DNA of 64,000 nucleotides from NCBI RefSeq assembly GCF_002197645.1, contig NZ_CP021874.1, positions 496,001 through 560,000 of the forward strand, in the 5' to 3' direction. The stretch's first letter is position 1. Each line of letters opens with the position of its first letter. The notes below the pieces were generated by a model that saw only the letters and a program-made list of their open reading frames with translations, made no database searches and was not told the DNA's origin. The translations under genes were made by a program, and so were the position numbers. Positions 25,522 to 34,329 of the stretch are shown here, one piece after another. Source of the DNA: Enterococcus wangshanyuanii. Its GTDB lineage: Bacteria; Bacillota; Bacilli; Lactobacillales; Enterococcaceae.

Positions 25522-26007
25522 ATGGGAAAAAAGAAGACACAAAAAACAAACGCGATCCGTATTGTCGAACAACAAAAAATTCCATACAAAGAATATGAGT
25601 TTGAATGGAGTGAGGATCATTTAAGTGCTGAAAGTGTTAAAGAAAAATTGGGAGTAGCTGATGGAAAAATTTTTAAAACCTTGGTTGCTGTCGGGAATAA
25701 AACTGGACCTGTCGTAGCGGTAATACCAGGTGATAAGGAATTAAATCTAAAAAAAATAGCAGCGGTCAGCGGAAATAAAAAAGTGGAAATGCTGCATTTG
25801 AGAGATTTGGAAGAGACAACTGGCTACATTCGTGGTGGTTGCTCGCCGATTGGAATGAAAAAGCTTTTTCCAACCTATTTAGCTCAAGAAGCGGATGAAT
25901 TTGAGGCGATCATTGTTTCAGCTGGTAAAAGAGGCATTCAAATGGAGATAGCTCCAGAGGCTATTTTAAAGATGACTAAAGGTAAAATAGTGGACATAAC
26001 AATATAA
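25522..26007 (+). CDS. ebsC: Cys-tRNA(Pro) deacylase, YbaK/EbsC family
   Basis: The 161-residue protein frees mischarged cysteine from tRNA-Pro. It has the YbaK fold with KTLVAVGNKTGPVVAVIPGDKELNLKKIA and the glycine-rich substrate loop GYIRGGCSPIGMKK. In E. faecalis the homologue EbsC was reported to influence ebsB expression. The basic N-terminal tail (GKKKTQKTN) is short. The gene is co-directional with aroD, 10 bases apart, with ribosome-binding site GAGGTG, and a strong terminator separates it from the convergent ebsB. Confidence 0.9.
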   Translation: MGKKKTQKTNAIRIVEQQKIPYKEYEFEWSEDHLSAESVKEKLGVADGKIFKTLVAVGNKTGPVVAVIPGDKELNLKKIAAVSGNKKVEMLHLRDLEETTGYIRGGCSPIGMKKLFPTYLAQEADEFEAIIVSAGKRGIQMEIAPEAILKMTKGKIVDITI

Positions 26008-26059
26008 AAAATGAGGATTGAACAACAAGATCAACAAATTGTGTTCAATCCTCATTTTT
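26006..26059. terminator. Bidirectional terminator, ebsC / ebsB
   Basis: An 18-bp stem (26006-26023 with 26042-26059) around an 18-base loop is flanked by A- and T-runs. Confidence 0.85.
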
Positions 26060-26082
26060 ATTTTGGAAGCTGTTAGCCTTGC

Positions 26083-26478
26083 TTAAAGGTATTTTTGTAA
26101 AGCCTGTCTTGCTAGAGAATCAGCGCCTTTGTTTTGACTTTCCGGGATCCATTTGATCAATAGTAACGAAAAATGTGGCTCCAATTGTTTATAAGTAGCT
26201 AAGTATGGCTGAAATAAAGGATTTTTTGAATAATCTTTTTCAATCGTTTGAACGACTACTTTGCTGTCAGAATGAATCACGATCGTCTGGTCGGTATATT
26301 TTTTTTCGATCAATAATTCAAGCGCTTGAATAAAAACTCTGAATTCAGCTTCATGGTTGGAACATTCACCAAGGGAAACATGTTGTTGCTCATGAATAGC
26401 TTCGCCAACGATCACGATTCCGCCGCCGCTTGGACCAGGATTTCCTTTTGTTGCAGCATCGACATATATTCGTAACAT
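26083..26478 (-). CDS. ebsB: RNase HI-family protein (EbsB)
   Basis: The 131-residue protein carries the RNase H core: the strand with the first catalytic Asp7 in YVDAATKGNPGPSGGG, the glutamate in CSNHEAEFRVF, the second aspartate in IHSDSKVVV, and the late acidic residue in NKGADSLARQAL. All four metal ligands are present, so it is probably an active RNA/DNA-hybrid nuclease. The name EbsB comes from the E. faecalis ebs locus, where it was first linked to the cell wall; the RNase H fold makes a nucleic-acid role more likely. It is transcribed against ebsC and away from ebsA. Confidence 0.85.
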   Translation of the reverse strand: MLRIYVDAATKGNPGPSGGGIVIVGEAIHEQQHVSLGECSNHEAEFRVFIQALELLIEKKYTDQTIVIHSDSKVVVQTIEKDYSKNPLFQPYLATYKQLEPHFSLLLIKWIPESQNKGADSLARQALQKYL

Positions 26479-26561
26479 AAATATCTCCTTATTTTCTTTT
26501 CGTTAAAAGTTGATGTATGTTATTATTGTACCATACTGAATTTTTACTAAGGGGTCGCTGT

Positions 26562-27002
26562 ATGAAGAAAAGAGTCTATCATTGGCAACCAGAATTATCA
26601 ACAGCGATAATTTATTGGTCTTGTACATTTGGCATTTTATTTTTAAGTTTGATTTTGATGTTGGAACATACCCGTCCTTACCTGACGAGCAACATAGTTT
26701 TAGGCGTGTTCTTTTTCTTCGCACTTTTAGGATTGAATCGTTATTTTATTTTGAAGAATGATCAGCTGATCGTCCATGCACTATTACCAATTAGACGTAA
26801 GAAAATTAGTGTGCAGGCGATCGAGGCTATTTTTGTCGGCCCTAAGTCGATCAAAATTGTTTCTACTGAGTTTAAAGAAGGAAGCCAGTTATATATAATG
26901 ACGAAAAAAACGAAAGCGGCTTTTATTTCTCAGATTAAAACAATGTTGCCTGAGCATGTACTTATTCATGAAGATCCAGCGCAAAAGTCTGGAAAGGAAT
27001 AA
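26562..27002 (+). CDS. ebsA: EbsA family membrane protein
   Basis: The 146-residue protein has two adjacent membrane helices (about 17-39 and 44-62) and a soluble C-terminal domain of about 80 residues with a PH-like strand pattern (QLIVHALLPIRRKKISVQAIEAIFVG). It is the enterococcal EbsA type. The start is ATG 26562 behind AAGGGG; the frame from 26517 has no ribosome-binding site. A TTGATG/CATACT pair at 26510/26532 could be the promoter. A pore-forming role was proposed for the E. faecalis protein but is not evident from this sequence. Confidence 0.82.
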   Translation: MKKRVYHWQPELSTAIIYWSCTFGILFLSLILMLEHTRPYLTSNIVLGVFFFFALLGLNRYFILKNDQLIVHALLPIRRKKISVQAIEAIFVGPKSIKIVSTEFKEGSQLYIMTKKTKAAFISQIKTMLPEHVLIHEDPAQKSGKE

Positions 27003-27031
27003 CGAAATAGCTAAATAGAATAAAGCAAAAT

Positions 27032-27079
27032 AAAAGCTGAGAAAGCTCATTTCCTATGAAATGTCATTCTCAGCTTTTT
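27032..27079. terminator. Bidirectional terminator, ebsA / cold-shock gene
   Basis: A 12-bp outer stem (27032-27043 with 27068-27079) and a 6-bp inner stem (27048-27053 with 27058-27063) are followed by a T-run. Confidence 0.82.
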
Positions 27080-27081
27080 GT

Positions 27082-27282
27082 TTATACTTTCTTCACATGT
27101 GCAGCTTGGAGACCGCGTGTACCTTCCATTACTTCAAATTCTACCGCTTGGTTTTCATCTAATGATTTAAAACCATCGCCTTCAATTGCTGTGAAATGAA
27201 CAAAAATTTCATCGTCTTCATTGTACGTAATAAAGCCATAACCTTTTCTATTATCAAACCACTTGACGAACCCTTTTTCCAT
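27082..27282 (-). CDS. Cold-shock domain protein (CspA family)
   Basis: The 66-residue single-domain RNA chaperone has RNP1 KGYGFI (13-18) and RNP2 IFVHF (26-30), with the surface aromatic residues needed for nucleic-acid stacking. It would melt mRNA structure during cold or growth transitions. It is one gene with its own start behind AAGGGGCG. Enterococci carry several paralogues, so I give no specific letter. Confidence 0.93.
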   Translation of the reverse strand: MEKGFVKWFDNRKGYGFITYNEDDEIFVHFTAIEGDGFKSLDENQAVEFEVMEGTRGLQAAHVKKV

Positions 27283-27464
27283 TCAAATCACGCCCCTTTA
27301 TTTTCTAAAGTCTAGCATCATTATAAAGTGAAAAAGAACCCTCGTCAATCTTTTGCAAAAATAGCTTTTTCACCATAGAAATAGAGTGAAAGAAAAGGTA
27401 TAATGGTTAATATCTTAACGAAAAACACTTGTTGTACAAAAAAAGTTCGGGAAAAGAGGGCATG

Positions 27465-29135
27465 ATGAAAACAGATATCGAAATTTCACAGTCAGTTCAA
27501 TTATCACCAATCACTAAAATTGGAGAAAAGATCGATCTAAAAGAGAATGATTTAGAATTATATGGACATTATAAAGCTAAAATCGATTTTTCAACCATTC
27601 AACGTTTGTCAGAGAAAACAGATGGGAAACTGATATTAGTCACATCGATCAATCCGACTTCTGCAGGTGAAGGAAAATCAACTGTTACGATTGGATTGGG
27701 TGATGCATTAAATAAGATCGGTAAAAAAACAGTGATTGCTTTACGCGAACCTTCATTAGGCCCAGTTATGGGGATCAAGGGAGGTGCAGCCGGCGGTGGT
27801 TTTGCTCAAGTTTTGCCAATGGAAGATATAAATTTACATTTTACAGGGGATATGCATGCGATTACAACAGCCAATAATGCTCTTTCTGCGTTGCTGGATA
27901 ACCACATCCATCAGGGGAATGAGTTGAACATCGATGCAAGAAGAGTGATCTGGAAACGTGTGGTGGATTTGAATGATCGAGAACTGCGCCAAGTAATGGT
28001 TGGTTTAGGTGGACCCATTCAAGGAGTTCCAAGAGAAGACGGATTTGATATTACAGTTGCCAGTGAAATTATGGCAGTGCTATGTTTAGCTTCTGATTTG
28101 GAGGATCTAAAATTTCGCTTGGGAAATATCGTGATCGCTTATACATTTGATTTGGAACCTGTAACGGTTAGTGATCTAGGTGTTCAAGGCGCTTTGACAT
28201 TACTGTTGAAGGATGCGCTGAAGCCCAATCTTGTTCAAACGATTTATGGAACGCCAGCCTTAGTTCACGGCGGTCCATTTGCAAATATTGCTCATGGCTG
28301 TAATAGTATTTTAGCCACAAAAACGGCATTGAAGCTTGGGGATTTTACTGTAACAGAAGCAGGATTCGGGGCCGATCTAGGCGCGGAAAAGTTTTTGGAT
28401 ATCAAAGTTCCTAATCTAAAAAAAGCACCTGATGCAGTTGTCATCGTAGCAACGATAAGAGCATTGAAAATGCATGGAGGTGTTTCTAAAACAGAGTTGA
28501 CGAAAGAAAACATAGCTGCTTTGGTCAAAGGATTCACCAATCTTCAAAAACATATTGAAAATATGAGAAGCTATGGTTTGCCAGTGGTCGTTGCAGTTAA
28601 TGAATTTTCTGGAGATACCGAAAAGGAACTGTCTACACTAAAAGAGCTCTGCGAGACACAAAATGTTCCAGTAGAGTTGACCAGTGTTTGGGCAAATGGA
28701 CCAGAAGGCGGGGGTGCTTTAGCAAATCGAGTGGTTGAACTAATCAACGAAGAGCAAGGTGAATTTCGGACGATTTATCAAAAAGGTATGGATCTAGAAG
28801 AAAAAATTCAGGCGATCGTCACGAAAATTTATGGCGGAAGCGGCATTTCCTTTTCAAAAAAAGCACAAAATCAACTTGCAATATTTGAAAAATATGGTTG
28901 GGATCGTTTGCCTGTATGTATGGCTAAGACACAGTATTCTCTGTCAGATGACCCAGATGCATTAGGTCGCCCGGAAGGTTTTACAATCAACATTCGTGAA
29001 CTTGTACCAAAGATCGGTGCTGGATTTATTGTGGTATTAACTGGAGATGTGATGACCATGCCGGGGCTGCCTAAAAAACCTGCTGCATTGAATATGGATG
29101 TAGATCAAGATGGACAAGCAATTGGATTATTTTAA
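27465..29135 (+). CDS. fhs: Formate-tetrahydrofolate ligase
   Basis: The 556-residue enzyme makes 10-formyl-THF from formate, THF and ATP for purine synthesis and initiator-tRNA formylation. It has the P-loop [13 protein letters not shown] near 60-72, the glycine-rich [13 protein letters not shown], and the C-terminal [15 protein letters not shown], all hallmarks of the family, and the length is standard. There are two adjacent ATG codons (27462 and 27465); AGAGGG ends at 27460, so the second is better spaced. A TATAAT at 27399 is the probable -10. It is monocistronic. Confidence 0.95.
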   Translation: MKTDIEISQSVQLSPITKIGEKIDLKENDLELYGHYKAKIDFSTIQRLSEKTDGKLILVTSINPTSAGEGKSTVTIGLGDALNKIGKKTVIALREPSLGPVMGIKGGAAGGGFAQVLPMEDINLHFTGDMHAITTANNALSALLDNHIHQGNELNIDARRVIWKRVVDLNDRELRQVMVGLGGPIQGVPREDGFDITVASEIMAVLCLASDLEDLKFRLGNIVIAYTFDLEPVTVSDLGVQGALTLLLKDALKPNLVQTIYGTPALVHGGPFANIAHGCNSILATKTALKLGDFTVTEAGFGADLGAEKFLDIKVPNLKKAPDAVVIVATIRALKMHGGVSKTELTKENIAALVKGFTNLQKHIENMRSYGLPVVVAVNEFSGDTEKELSTLKELCETQNVPVELTSVWANGPEGGGALANRVVELINEEQGEFRTIYQKGMDLEEKIQAIVTKIYGGSGISFSKKAQNQLAIFEKYGWDRLPVCMAKTQYSLSDDPDALGRPEGFTINIRELVPKIGAGFIVVLTGDVMTMPGLPKKPAALNMDVDQDGQAIGLF

Positions 29136-29285
29136 AAATAATAAATAATTCGAAAAAAATCGTTAGGAAAAAAGTGTTCAACTCCGACAACTAAGTCTTC
29201 CAATTCTTAGCATCTTAGATATTTAGAGATTGATGTGATCGAAGTGTAGTAGTTGCTTCTGCTTCCATCATTTATTATGTTTTAG

Positions 29286-29336
29286 AGTGCGAAACAAGAC
29301 TGATTTTTAGTTTTGTCCGCACTTGTTTTATTTTTG
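29286..29336 (+). terminator. Probable terminator downstream of fhs
   Basis: An imperfect hairpin (AGTGCG with CGCACT, extended by a mismatched A/T stem) is followed by TTGTTTTATTTTT. It lies 150 bases after the fhs stop; the intervening bases contain no gene that I can support. Confidence 0.55.
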
Positions 29337-29412
29337 AGCTATAGCAACTTCTTCCTTTTCGTGTCTGGTTTTTTGTTATATACTTTTAATTAAAGCTCAG
29401 GGAGGAATCAAA

Positions 29413-29796
29413 ATGGATATTCGCTGTACTAGAAACACTGGATTCTATGGTATGGGCAGTCCGATCGAACTTAAGAAGAACGGAGAAAAATGGGTTTATT
29501 TAACTCATAATCAGACAAAAGAGCTGGAAATTACAGAGGATCAGTGTACTGTTCAGGTGAGTTTCTTTCTTTTAAAAAGCCAACCACTGATTTTGATCGA
29601 TAAAGGACAACCAATTAGTATAGAAATAACAATGAATCCTATTTTGATATCAAATTATGTTATACTCTTTATCGGGATGCTCTTGATCCCTATTTTTCAT
29701 TTAAATATAGTTGGTATTTTACTTTTGCTTGTAGCGTACGCTATATTTTTGTTTTCTATGTTAAAAAAAGCATATATCATCAAGGAGATGGAATAA
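29413..29796 (+). CDS. Small membrane protein, function unknown
   Basis: The 127-residue protein has an N-terminal soluble beta-rich part (1-75, with GFYGMGSPIELKKNGEKW) followed by two adjacent membrane helices (about 80-97 and 99-118) and a short charged tail. The ATG follows GGGAGG. The stop TAA shares its last base with the ATG of the next gene (TAATG), so the two are translationally coupled. I do not recognise the family. Coupling to the HEPN-like/CBS protein suggests a shared role. Confidence 0.6.
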   Translation: MDIRCTRNTGFYGMGSPIELKKNGEKWVYLTHNQTKELEITEDQCTVQVSFFLLKSQPLILIDKGQPISIEITMNPILISNYVILFIGMLLIPIFHLNIVGILLLLVAYAIFLFSMLKKAYIIKEME

Positions 29797-30497
29797 TGGG
29801 AGAAAGAGCTGAATCGTTTTTAGCTGCATTTAATCGAATTGAAAAATGGTTTCGTGAAGAATTGAATAACCCAACGAATATGGGGTTCAGTGAAATGGTT
29901 CGGCGTTTAGCCAGAAAAAAAGATAGTCAAGTACTGCATTTTCAAGACGATCTGCTGCAGATGGCTCAATTAAGGAATGCCATTGTACATGAGCGGATTT
30001 CAAACGACTTTGTTATAGCTGAACCAAATGAATGGGCAGTTAAGCGTATGGAAGAAATCGAGCAAGCGTTGATCAGCCCGGATAAAGTTTTACCGCGTTT
30101 TGCTAAAAAGGTTACTGGCTTTGACATCAATATCTCAATCAAAGAGATTTTATCCATTGTTGCTAGAAAGCAATACTCACAATTTCCTATTTATGATAAG
30201 GGGATTTTTAAAGGATTGATCACTGCCCGTGGATTAGGGATTTGGCTTGCTATCGAAAGTTCTAATGGAGATATTCATTTGGATGGACGCAAAGCATCAG
30301 AGCTTTTATTGACGAATTATAAAGAAAGTAATTATCAGTTTGTCGATCAAGAAACGACCGTATTTCAAGTGGAAGAGATGTTTTCCACCCAAGTTAAATT
30401 GGAAGCGATCCTGATTACCTCTGATGGAGATCCAAATGGCAATTTACTAGGGATCATTCGGCCGAGAGATTTATACAATATTTTAGAGAAGGAATGA
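29796..30497 (+). CDS. HEPN-like/CBS domain protein, function unknown
   Basis: The 233-residue cytoplasmic protein has a helical N-terminal domain (1-105) and a C-terminal pair of CBS repeats (about 110-233) with FPIYDKGIFKGLITARG and LLGIIRPRDLYNIL. The helical domain contains RNAIVH (Arg60 to His65), an Rx4H arrangement seen in HEPN ribonuclease and nucleotidyl-transfer domains. CBS pairs usually bind adenine nucleotides, so the architecture suggests nucleotide-gated activity on RNA; this is inference from motif and order only. It sits seven bases upstream of lspA and is coupled to the small membrane protein before it. Confidence 0.6.
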   Translation: MGERAESFLAAFNRIEKWFREELNNPTNMGFSEMVRRLARKKDSQVLHFQDDLLQMAQLRNAIVHERISNDFVIAEPNEWAVKRMEEIEQALISPDKVLPRFAKKVTGFDINISIKEILSIVARKQYSQFPIYDKGIFKGLITARGLGIWLAIESSNGDIHLDGRKASELLLTNYKESNYQFVDQETTVFQVEEMFSTQVKLEAILITSDGDPNGNLLGIIRPRDLYNILEKE

Positions 30498-30503
30498 AGT
30501 TAT

Positions 30504-30980
30504 TTGTTAGTAGTTTATCTTATTATCAGTGCCCTATTGATCGGTTTAGATCAGTGGGTGAAATATTTGACCGTTGCCAATATAAATCTTGGTGAAACGA
30601 AAGAATTCATACCAGGTATTTTATCATTTACGAATATTCGGAATACAGGAGCAGCTTGGAGTTTACTAGAAGGGAAAATGTGGTTTTTTTACATTATTAC
30701 TACTATTGTCGTTGTCGTGGTGCTTTATATCTTGGTCAAAAATATCCATGGAAGTAAATGGTTCACGATTGGGTTAAGTTTGATTTTAGCTGGAGCCATT
30801 GGTAATTTTATTGATCGTTTACGCTTAGGCTACGTAGTAGACATGTTTCAAACGGAATTTATGAATTTTCCAATATTCAATGTGGCTGACAGCGTACTGG
30901 TAGTCGGTGTAGTTTGTATTTTTATTTATTTGATATTAGAAGAAAAAGCAGCGAAGGACGGAAAAAATGGAGCAAATTAA
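30504..30980 (+). CDS. lspA: Lipoprotein signal peptidase (signal peptidase II)
   Basis: The 158-residue membrane protease cleaves lipid-modified prolipoproteins. Four helices are visible, and the catalytic pair is Asp113 (LGYVVDMF) and Asp129 (FNVADSVL), with the conserved NxxNTGAAW (45-52). The start is a TTG at 30504 behind AAGGAATG; no ATG is available before the first helix. It overlaps rluD by 14 bases, the usual lspA-rluD coupling in Firmicutes. Its substrates in this window include the PstS, cyclophilin and 45757 lipoproteins. Confidence 0.95.
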   Translation: MLVVYLIISALLIGLDQWVKYLTVANINLGETKEFIPGILSFTNIRNTGAAWSLLEGKMWFFYIITTIVVVVVLYILVKNIHGSKWFTIGLSLILAGAIGNFIDRLRLGYVVDMFQTEFMNFPIFNVADSVLVVGVVCIFIYLILEEKAAKDGKNGAN

Positions 30981-31872
30981 TGTAAAAATAAACACAGAGA
31001 CTGGCCGAATCGATAAGGTGTTAAGTGACCTATTGAAAGAGCATTCTCGTTCGCAAATTCAGCAATGGGTCAAAGAAAACCATGTCAAGGTCAATGGTGA
31101 GATCATCCGTTCAAATTATAAAGTCAAAGCAGCTGATGAGATAGTGATTACGATTCCAGAACCAGAAGAGCTAGATATTCAAGCAGAAAACATCCCACTT
31201 GAGATCGTTTATGAAGATGATGATGTTTTAGTTATAAATAAACCTCAAGGCATGGTTGTTCATCCTTCTGCTGGCCACTCTCATGGAACCCTGGTCAATG
31301 CTTTGTTATATCATATCAAGGATCTGTCTTCGATCAATGGGGTGATTCGACCTGGAATCGTTCATCGAATCGATAAAGATACATCTGGATTGTTGATGGT
31401 CGCTAAAAATGATCATGCGCATGTTGCTTTAGCAGAACAGCTGAAAGATAAAACGTCCCTTAGAAAATATGTTGCTCTTGTCCACGGAGAGATTTCTCAT
31501 GATAAAGGCGAAATCAATGCACCGATCGGACGTTCTAAGAATGATCGTAAGATGCAGGCGGTCATTGAAGGTGGGAAGTCAGCAGTGACGCATTTTGAAG
31601 TATTGGAACGTTTTGAAGGTTTTACTTTAGTACAGTTACAATTAGAAACAGGACGGACACATCAAATTCGTGTTCACATGAAATATATTGGTTATCCAGT
31701 TGCTGGCGATCCTCTCTATGGACCTAGAAAGACGTTAAAAGGCAATGGTCAGTTCTTGCATGCACAAATGCTAGGATTCAAACACCCGACAACTGGACAG
31801 ATGATGGTCTTTGAAGCGCCTTTACCTGAACTATTTGAAAAAACTTTAGATGATTTAAGAAATAATGATTGA
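30967..31872 (+). CDS. RluD-family 23S rRNA pseudouridine synthase
   Basis: The 301-residue enzyme has an N-terminal S4 RNA-binding domain (about 14-75) and the catalytic core with HRIDKDTSGLL, where the aspartate is the catalytic residue, plus the C-terminal LETGRTHQIRVH. It would isomerise specific uridines in 23S rRNA. The ATG at 30967 has its ribosome-binding site GAAGGACGG inside lspA. Its stop lies within the -35 box of the pyr promoter, so the two transcription units abut. Confidence 0.92.
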   Translation: MEQINVKINTETGRIDKVLSDLLKEHSRSQIQQWVKENHVKVNGEIIRSNYKVKAADEIVITIPEPEELDIQAENIPLEIVYEDDDVLVINKPQGMVVHPSAGHSHGTLVNALLYHIKDLSSINGVIRPGIVHRIDKDTSGLLMVAKNDHAHVALAEQLKDKTSLRKYVALVHGEISHDKGEINAPIGRSKNDRKMQAVIEGGKSAVTHFEVLERFEGFTLVQLQLETGRTHQIRVHMKYIGYPVAGDPLYGPRKTLKGNGQFLHAQMLGFKHPTTGQMMVFEAPLPELFEKTLDDLRNND

Positions 31873-31897
31873 TTTATTGCTTCAGAAGAGGTACACT
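31869..31897 (+). promoter_or_regulatory. Promoter of the pyr operon
   Basis: TTGATT (31869-31874), a 17-base spacer and TACACT (31892-31897) precede the PyrR-binding leader, with a start site expected near 31904. Confidence 0.72.
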
Positions 31898-31923
31898 GTT
31901 TGAGAAAGAAAATTGAATAATTT

Positions 31924-31957
31924 CTCCTTTAAGAATAGTCCCGTGAGGCTAAGAAGG
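31924..31957 (+). promoter_or_regulatory. PyrR-binding anti-antiterminator
   Basis: TTTAAGAATAGTCCCGTG is followed by AGGCT inside a short stem (TCCTT with AAGGA). This is the conserved PyrR RNA-binding loop of Gram-positive pyr leaders. With UMP bound, PyrR would hold this stem and let the downstream terminator form. Confidence 0.92.
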
Positions 31958-32034
31958 AAACATGCAGAATCCAACTAGGTGCGCTTAGTCATGGTCTGTG
32001 TGTGATACATGGTATCTTTGTATAGATGTATTCC

Positions 32035-32069
32035 ATCCTCCTACCTAAACACGGGTAGGAGGATTTTTG
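32035..32069 (+). terminator. pyr attenuator terminator
   Basis: ATCCTCCTACC (32035-32045) pairs perfectly with GGTAGGAGGAT (32054-32064), followed by TTTTTGTT. It lies between the PyrR site and pyrR and is the regulated terminator. The remaining 126 bases before pyrR hold a 26-codon ATG frame at 32086 without a ribosome-binding site, which I do not call. Confidence 0.9.
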
Positions 32070-32183
32070 TTGTCCAGAATTTGTTTGGATGAACAACACA
32101 AAAAATGCTAAAAGAGTAAGCGTAAGCCCAGCCGCTGAAACAGGAAGCTCGAAGGGTAGCAAACACTAAAAATATTTTGATAA

Positions 32184-32753
<570 letters not shown>

Positions 32754-32792
32754 AGCAATTGAAATAGTAAAGATAGGGTAGGTAAATTTGAC

Positions 32793-34079
32793 ATGACAGA
32801 AAAAGAATTTCGCAATGAAGAAGCAGTTTTAGATATTCACGATCGACCAAAGCCAGCACATTGGATCGGCTTGAGCTTACAGCATTTATTCACTATGTTT
32901 GGCGCGACTGTATTGGTACCTATATTGGTTGGTATCGATCCAGGTATTGCTTTAGTGAGTTCAGGGTTAGGAACCATGGTGTACTTATTCGTGACCAAAG
33001 GAAAAATTCCAGCGTATCTTGGAAGTAGTTTTGCCTTTATTGCAGCGATGCAGATGCTGATGAAAAGCGATGGCTATCCAGCGATTGCTCAAGGGGCAAT
33101 GACAACTGGATTAGTGTATCTGATTGTTTCATTGATCATTAAAAAAATTGGTTCAGATTGGCTAGATAAGATTTTACCACCGATCGTAGTCGGACCTGTA
33201 GTAATGGTCATCGGACTAGGTCTTGCTTCAAACGCCGCGAATAATGCAATGTTCAACAATGGTGAGTATGATTTTAAATATATCGCGGTAGCACTGCTGA
33301 CTTTAGGCTTGACGATCTTTTACAACATGTTTTTCAAAGGGTTTTTAGGACTTATACCAATTTTATTAGGGATCGTCAGCGGCTATTTGATTGCATTAGC
33401 TTTTGGTATTGTAGATGTTGAGCCGATCAAAGAAGCAGCTTGGCTTGCTATGCCGAACTTTGAAATTCCTTTTGTTCAATATCAACCTAAACTTTATCTA
33501 AATGCAATCACAACAATGGCGCCGATCGCGTTTGTAACAATGACTGAGCATATTGGACACTTGATGGTGCTAAATAAACTGACAAAGCGTAATTTCTTCC
33601 AAGAACCTGGTTTATCGAAAACCTTGATGGGAGATGGAGCAGCGCAAATAGTAGCTGGACTTGTGGGAGGACCTCCTGTAACGAGTTATGGTGAAAATAT
33701 CGGGGTACTTGCAATTACAAGAGTCCACAGTGTCTTTGTAATCGGAGGAGCAGCAGTATTTGCAGTAGGTCTTGGCTTTGTTGGGAAATTGAGTGCAGTT
33801 ATCTTGAGTATTCCTGGACCTGTTATTTCTGGAATCAGCTTTGTCTTATTCGGAGTAATTGCAGCCAGCGGGTTAAAAATTTTGATCGATAATCAAATCA
33901 ACTTTGATAAGAAAAAGAATCTATTGATCGCTTCTGTCATTCTGGTCATTGGAATCGGCGGTCTAGTTTTCAAACTAAATACATTTGAACTTTCATCAAT
34001 GGCCTTGGCTACTGTTTTAGGCATAATTTTGAACTTGATTTTACCGGAAACAGCACGTAGTGAAGAAAAGTCTGTTTAG
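32793..34079 (+). CDS. uraA: Uracil permease (NCS2 family)
   Basis: The 428-residue transporter (also called pyrP) has about 14 hydrophobic segments and imports uracil. Family motifs are IGLSLQHLFTMFGATVLVP near the N-terminus and the substrate-site region TMTEHIGH plus GGPPVTSYGENIG. It lies 39 bases after pyrR without an intervening attenuator. The ribosome-binding site GGTAGGT is weak and distant. Its last bases, including the stop, form the first bases of a 120-bp tandem repeat. Confidence 0.93.
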   Translation: MTEKEFRNEEAVLDIHDRPKPAHWIGLSLQHLFTMFGATVLVPILVGIDPGIALVSSGLGTMVYLFVTKGKIPAYLGSSFAFIAAMQMLMKSDGYPAIAQGAMTTGLVYLIVSLIIKKIGSDWLDKILPPIVVGPVVMVIGLGLASNAANNAMFNNGEYDFKYIAVALLTLGLTIFYNMFFKGFLGLIPILLGIVSGYLIALAFGIVDVEPIKEAAWLAMPNFEIPFVQYQPKLYLNAITTMAPIAFVTMTEHIGHLMVLNKLTKRNFFQEPGLSKTLMGDGAAQIVAGLVGGPPVTSYGENIGVLAITRVHSVFVIGGAAVFAVGLGFVGKLSAVILSIPGPVISGISFVLFGVIAASGLKILIDNQINFDKKKNLLIASVILVIGIGGLVFKLNTFELSSMALATVLGIILNLILPETARSEEKSV

Positions 34080-34314
34080 CTTTAAGAGATAGTCATTCAG
34101 AAAAAAGATAAAATCTGTAAGTGACAAAAAGCGTTACTAACATCTTTTCCTATTTTTCAGTCAAGACTAAACGAGCTGCTACGCTTTTATGCCATTTAGC
34201 TACGCGGGCTAGTCTTTCGGAAAAAAGATAAAATCTGTAAGTGACAAAAAGCGTCACTAACATCTTTTCCTATTTTTCAGTCAAGACTAAACGAGCCCGC
34301 TACGCTTTTAATAT
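34075..34314 (+). repeat. Two tandem 120-bp copies of an imperfect palindrome between uraA and pyrB
   Basis: Copy A (34075-34194) and copy B (34195-34314) share an exact 120-base period and differ at few positions, mainly 34081-34089 against 34201-34209. Each unit folds on itself: AGTC/GACT outer arms, GGAAAA-GAT with ATCTTTTCC, and an apical GTGAC with GTCAC. In copy A one pair becomes G-T, so pairing is kept. Copy B adds GCGGGCT with AGCCCGC. Copy A contains the uraA stop codon. No PyrR site with the AGGCT half is present. Confidence 0.9.
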
Positions 34315-34329
34315 TAAGGAGGAAAACGA

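Noticed and set aside
32086..32166. 26-codon ATG frame between the pyr attenuator terminator and pyrR
   Set aside because: There is no ribosome-binding site and the composition is low-complexity; it is more likely untranslated leader.
34075..34314. CRISPR-like or phage attachment repeat
   Set aside because: There are only two units with no spacers, and no integrase or cas gene is nearby; the unit is a self-complementary intergenic element.
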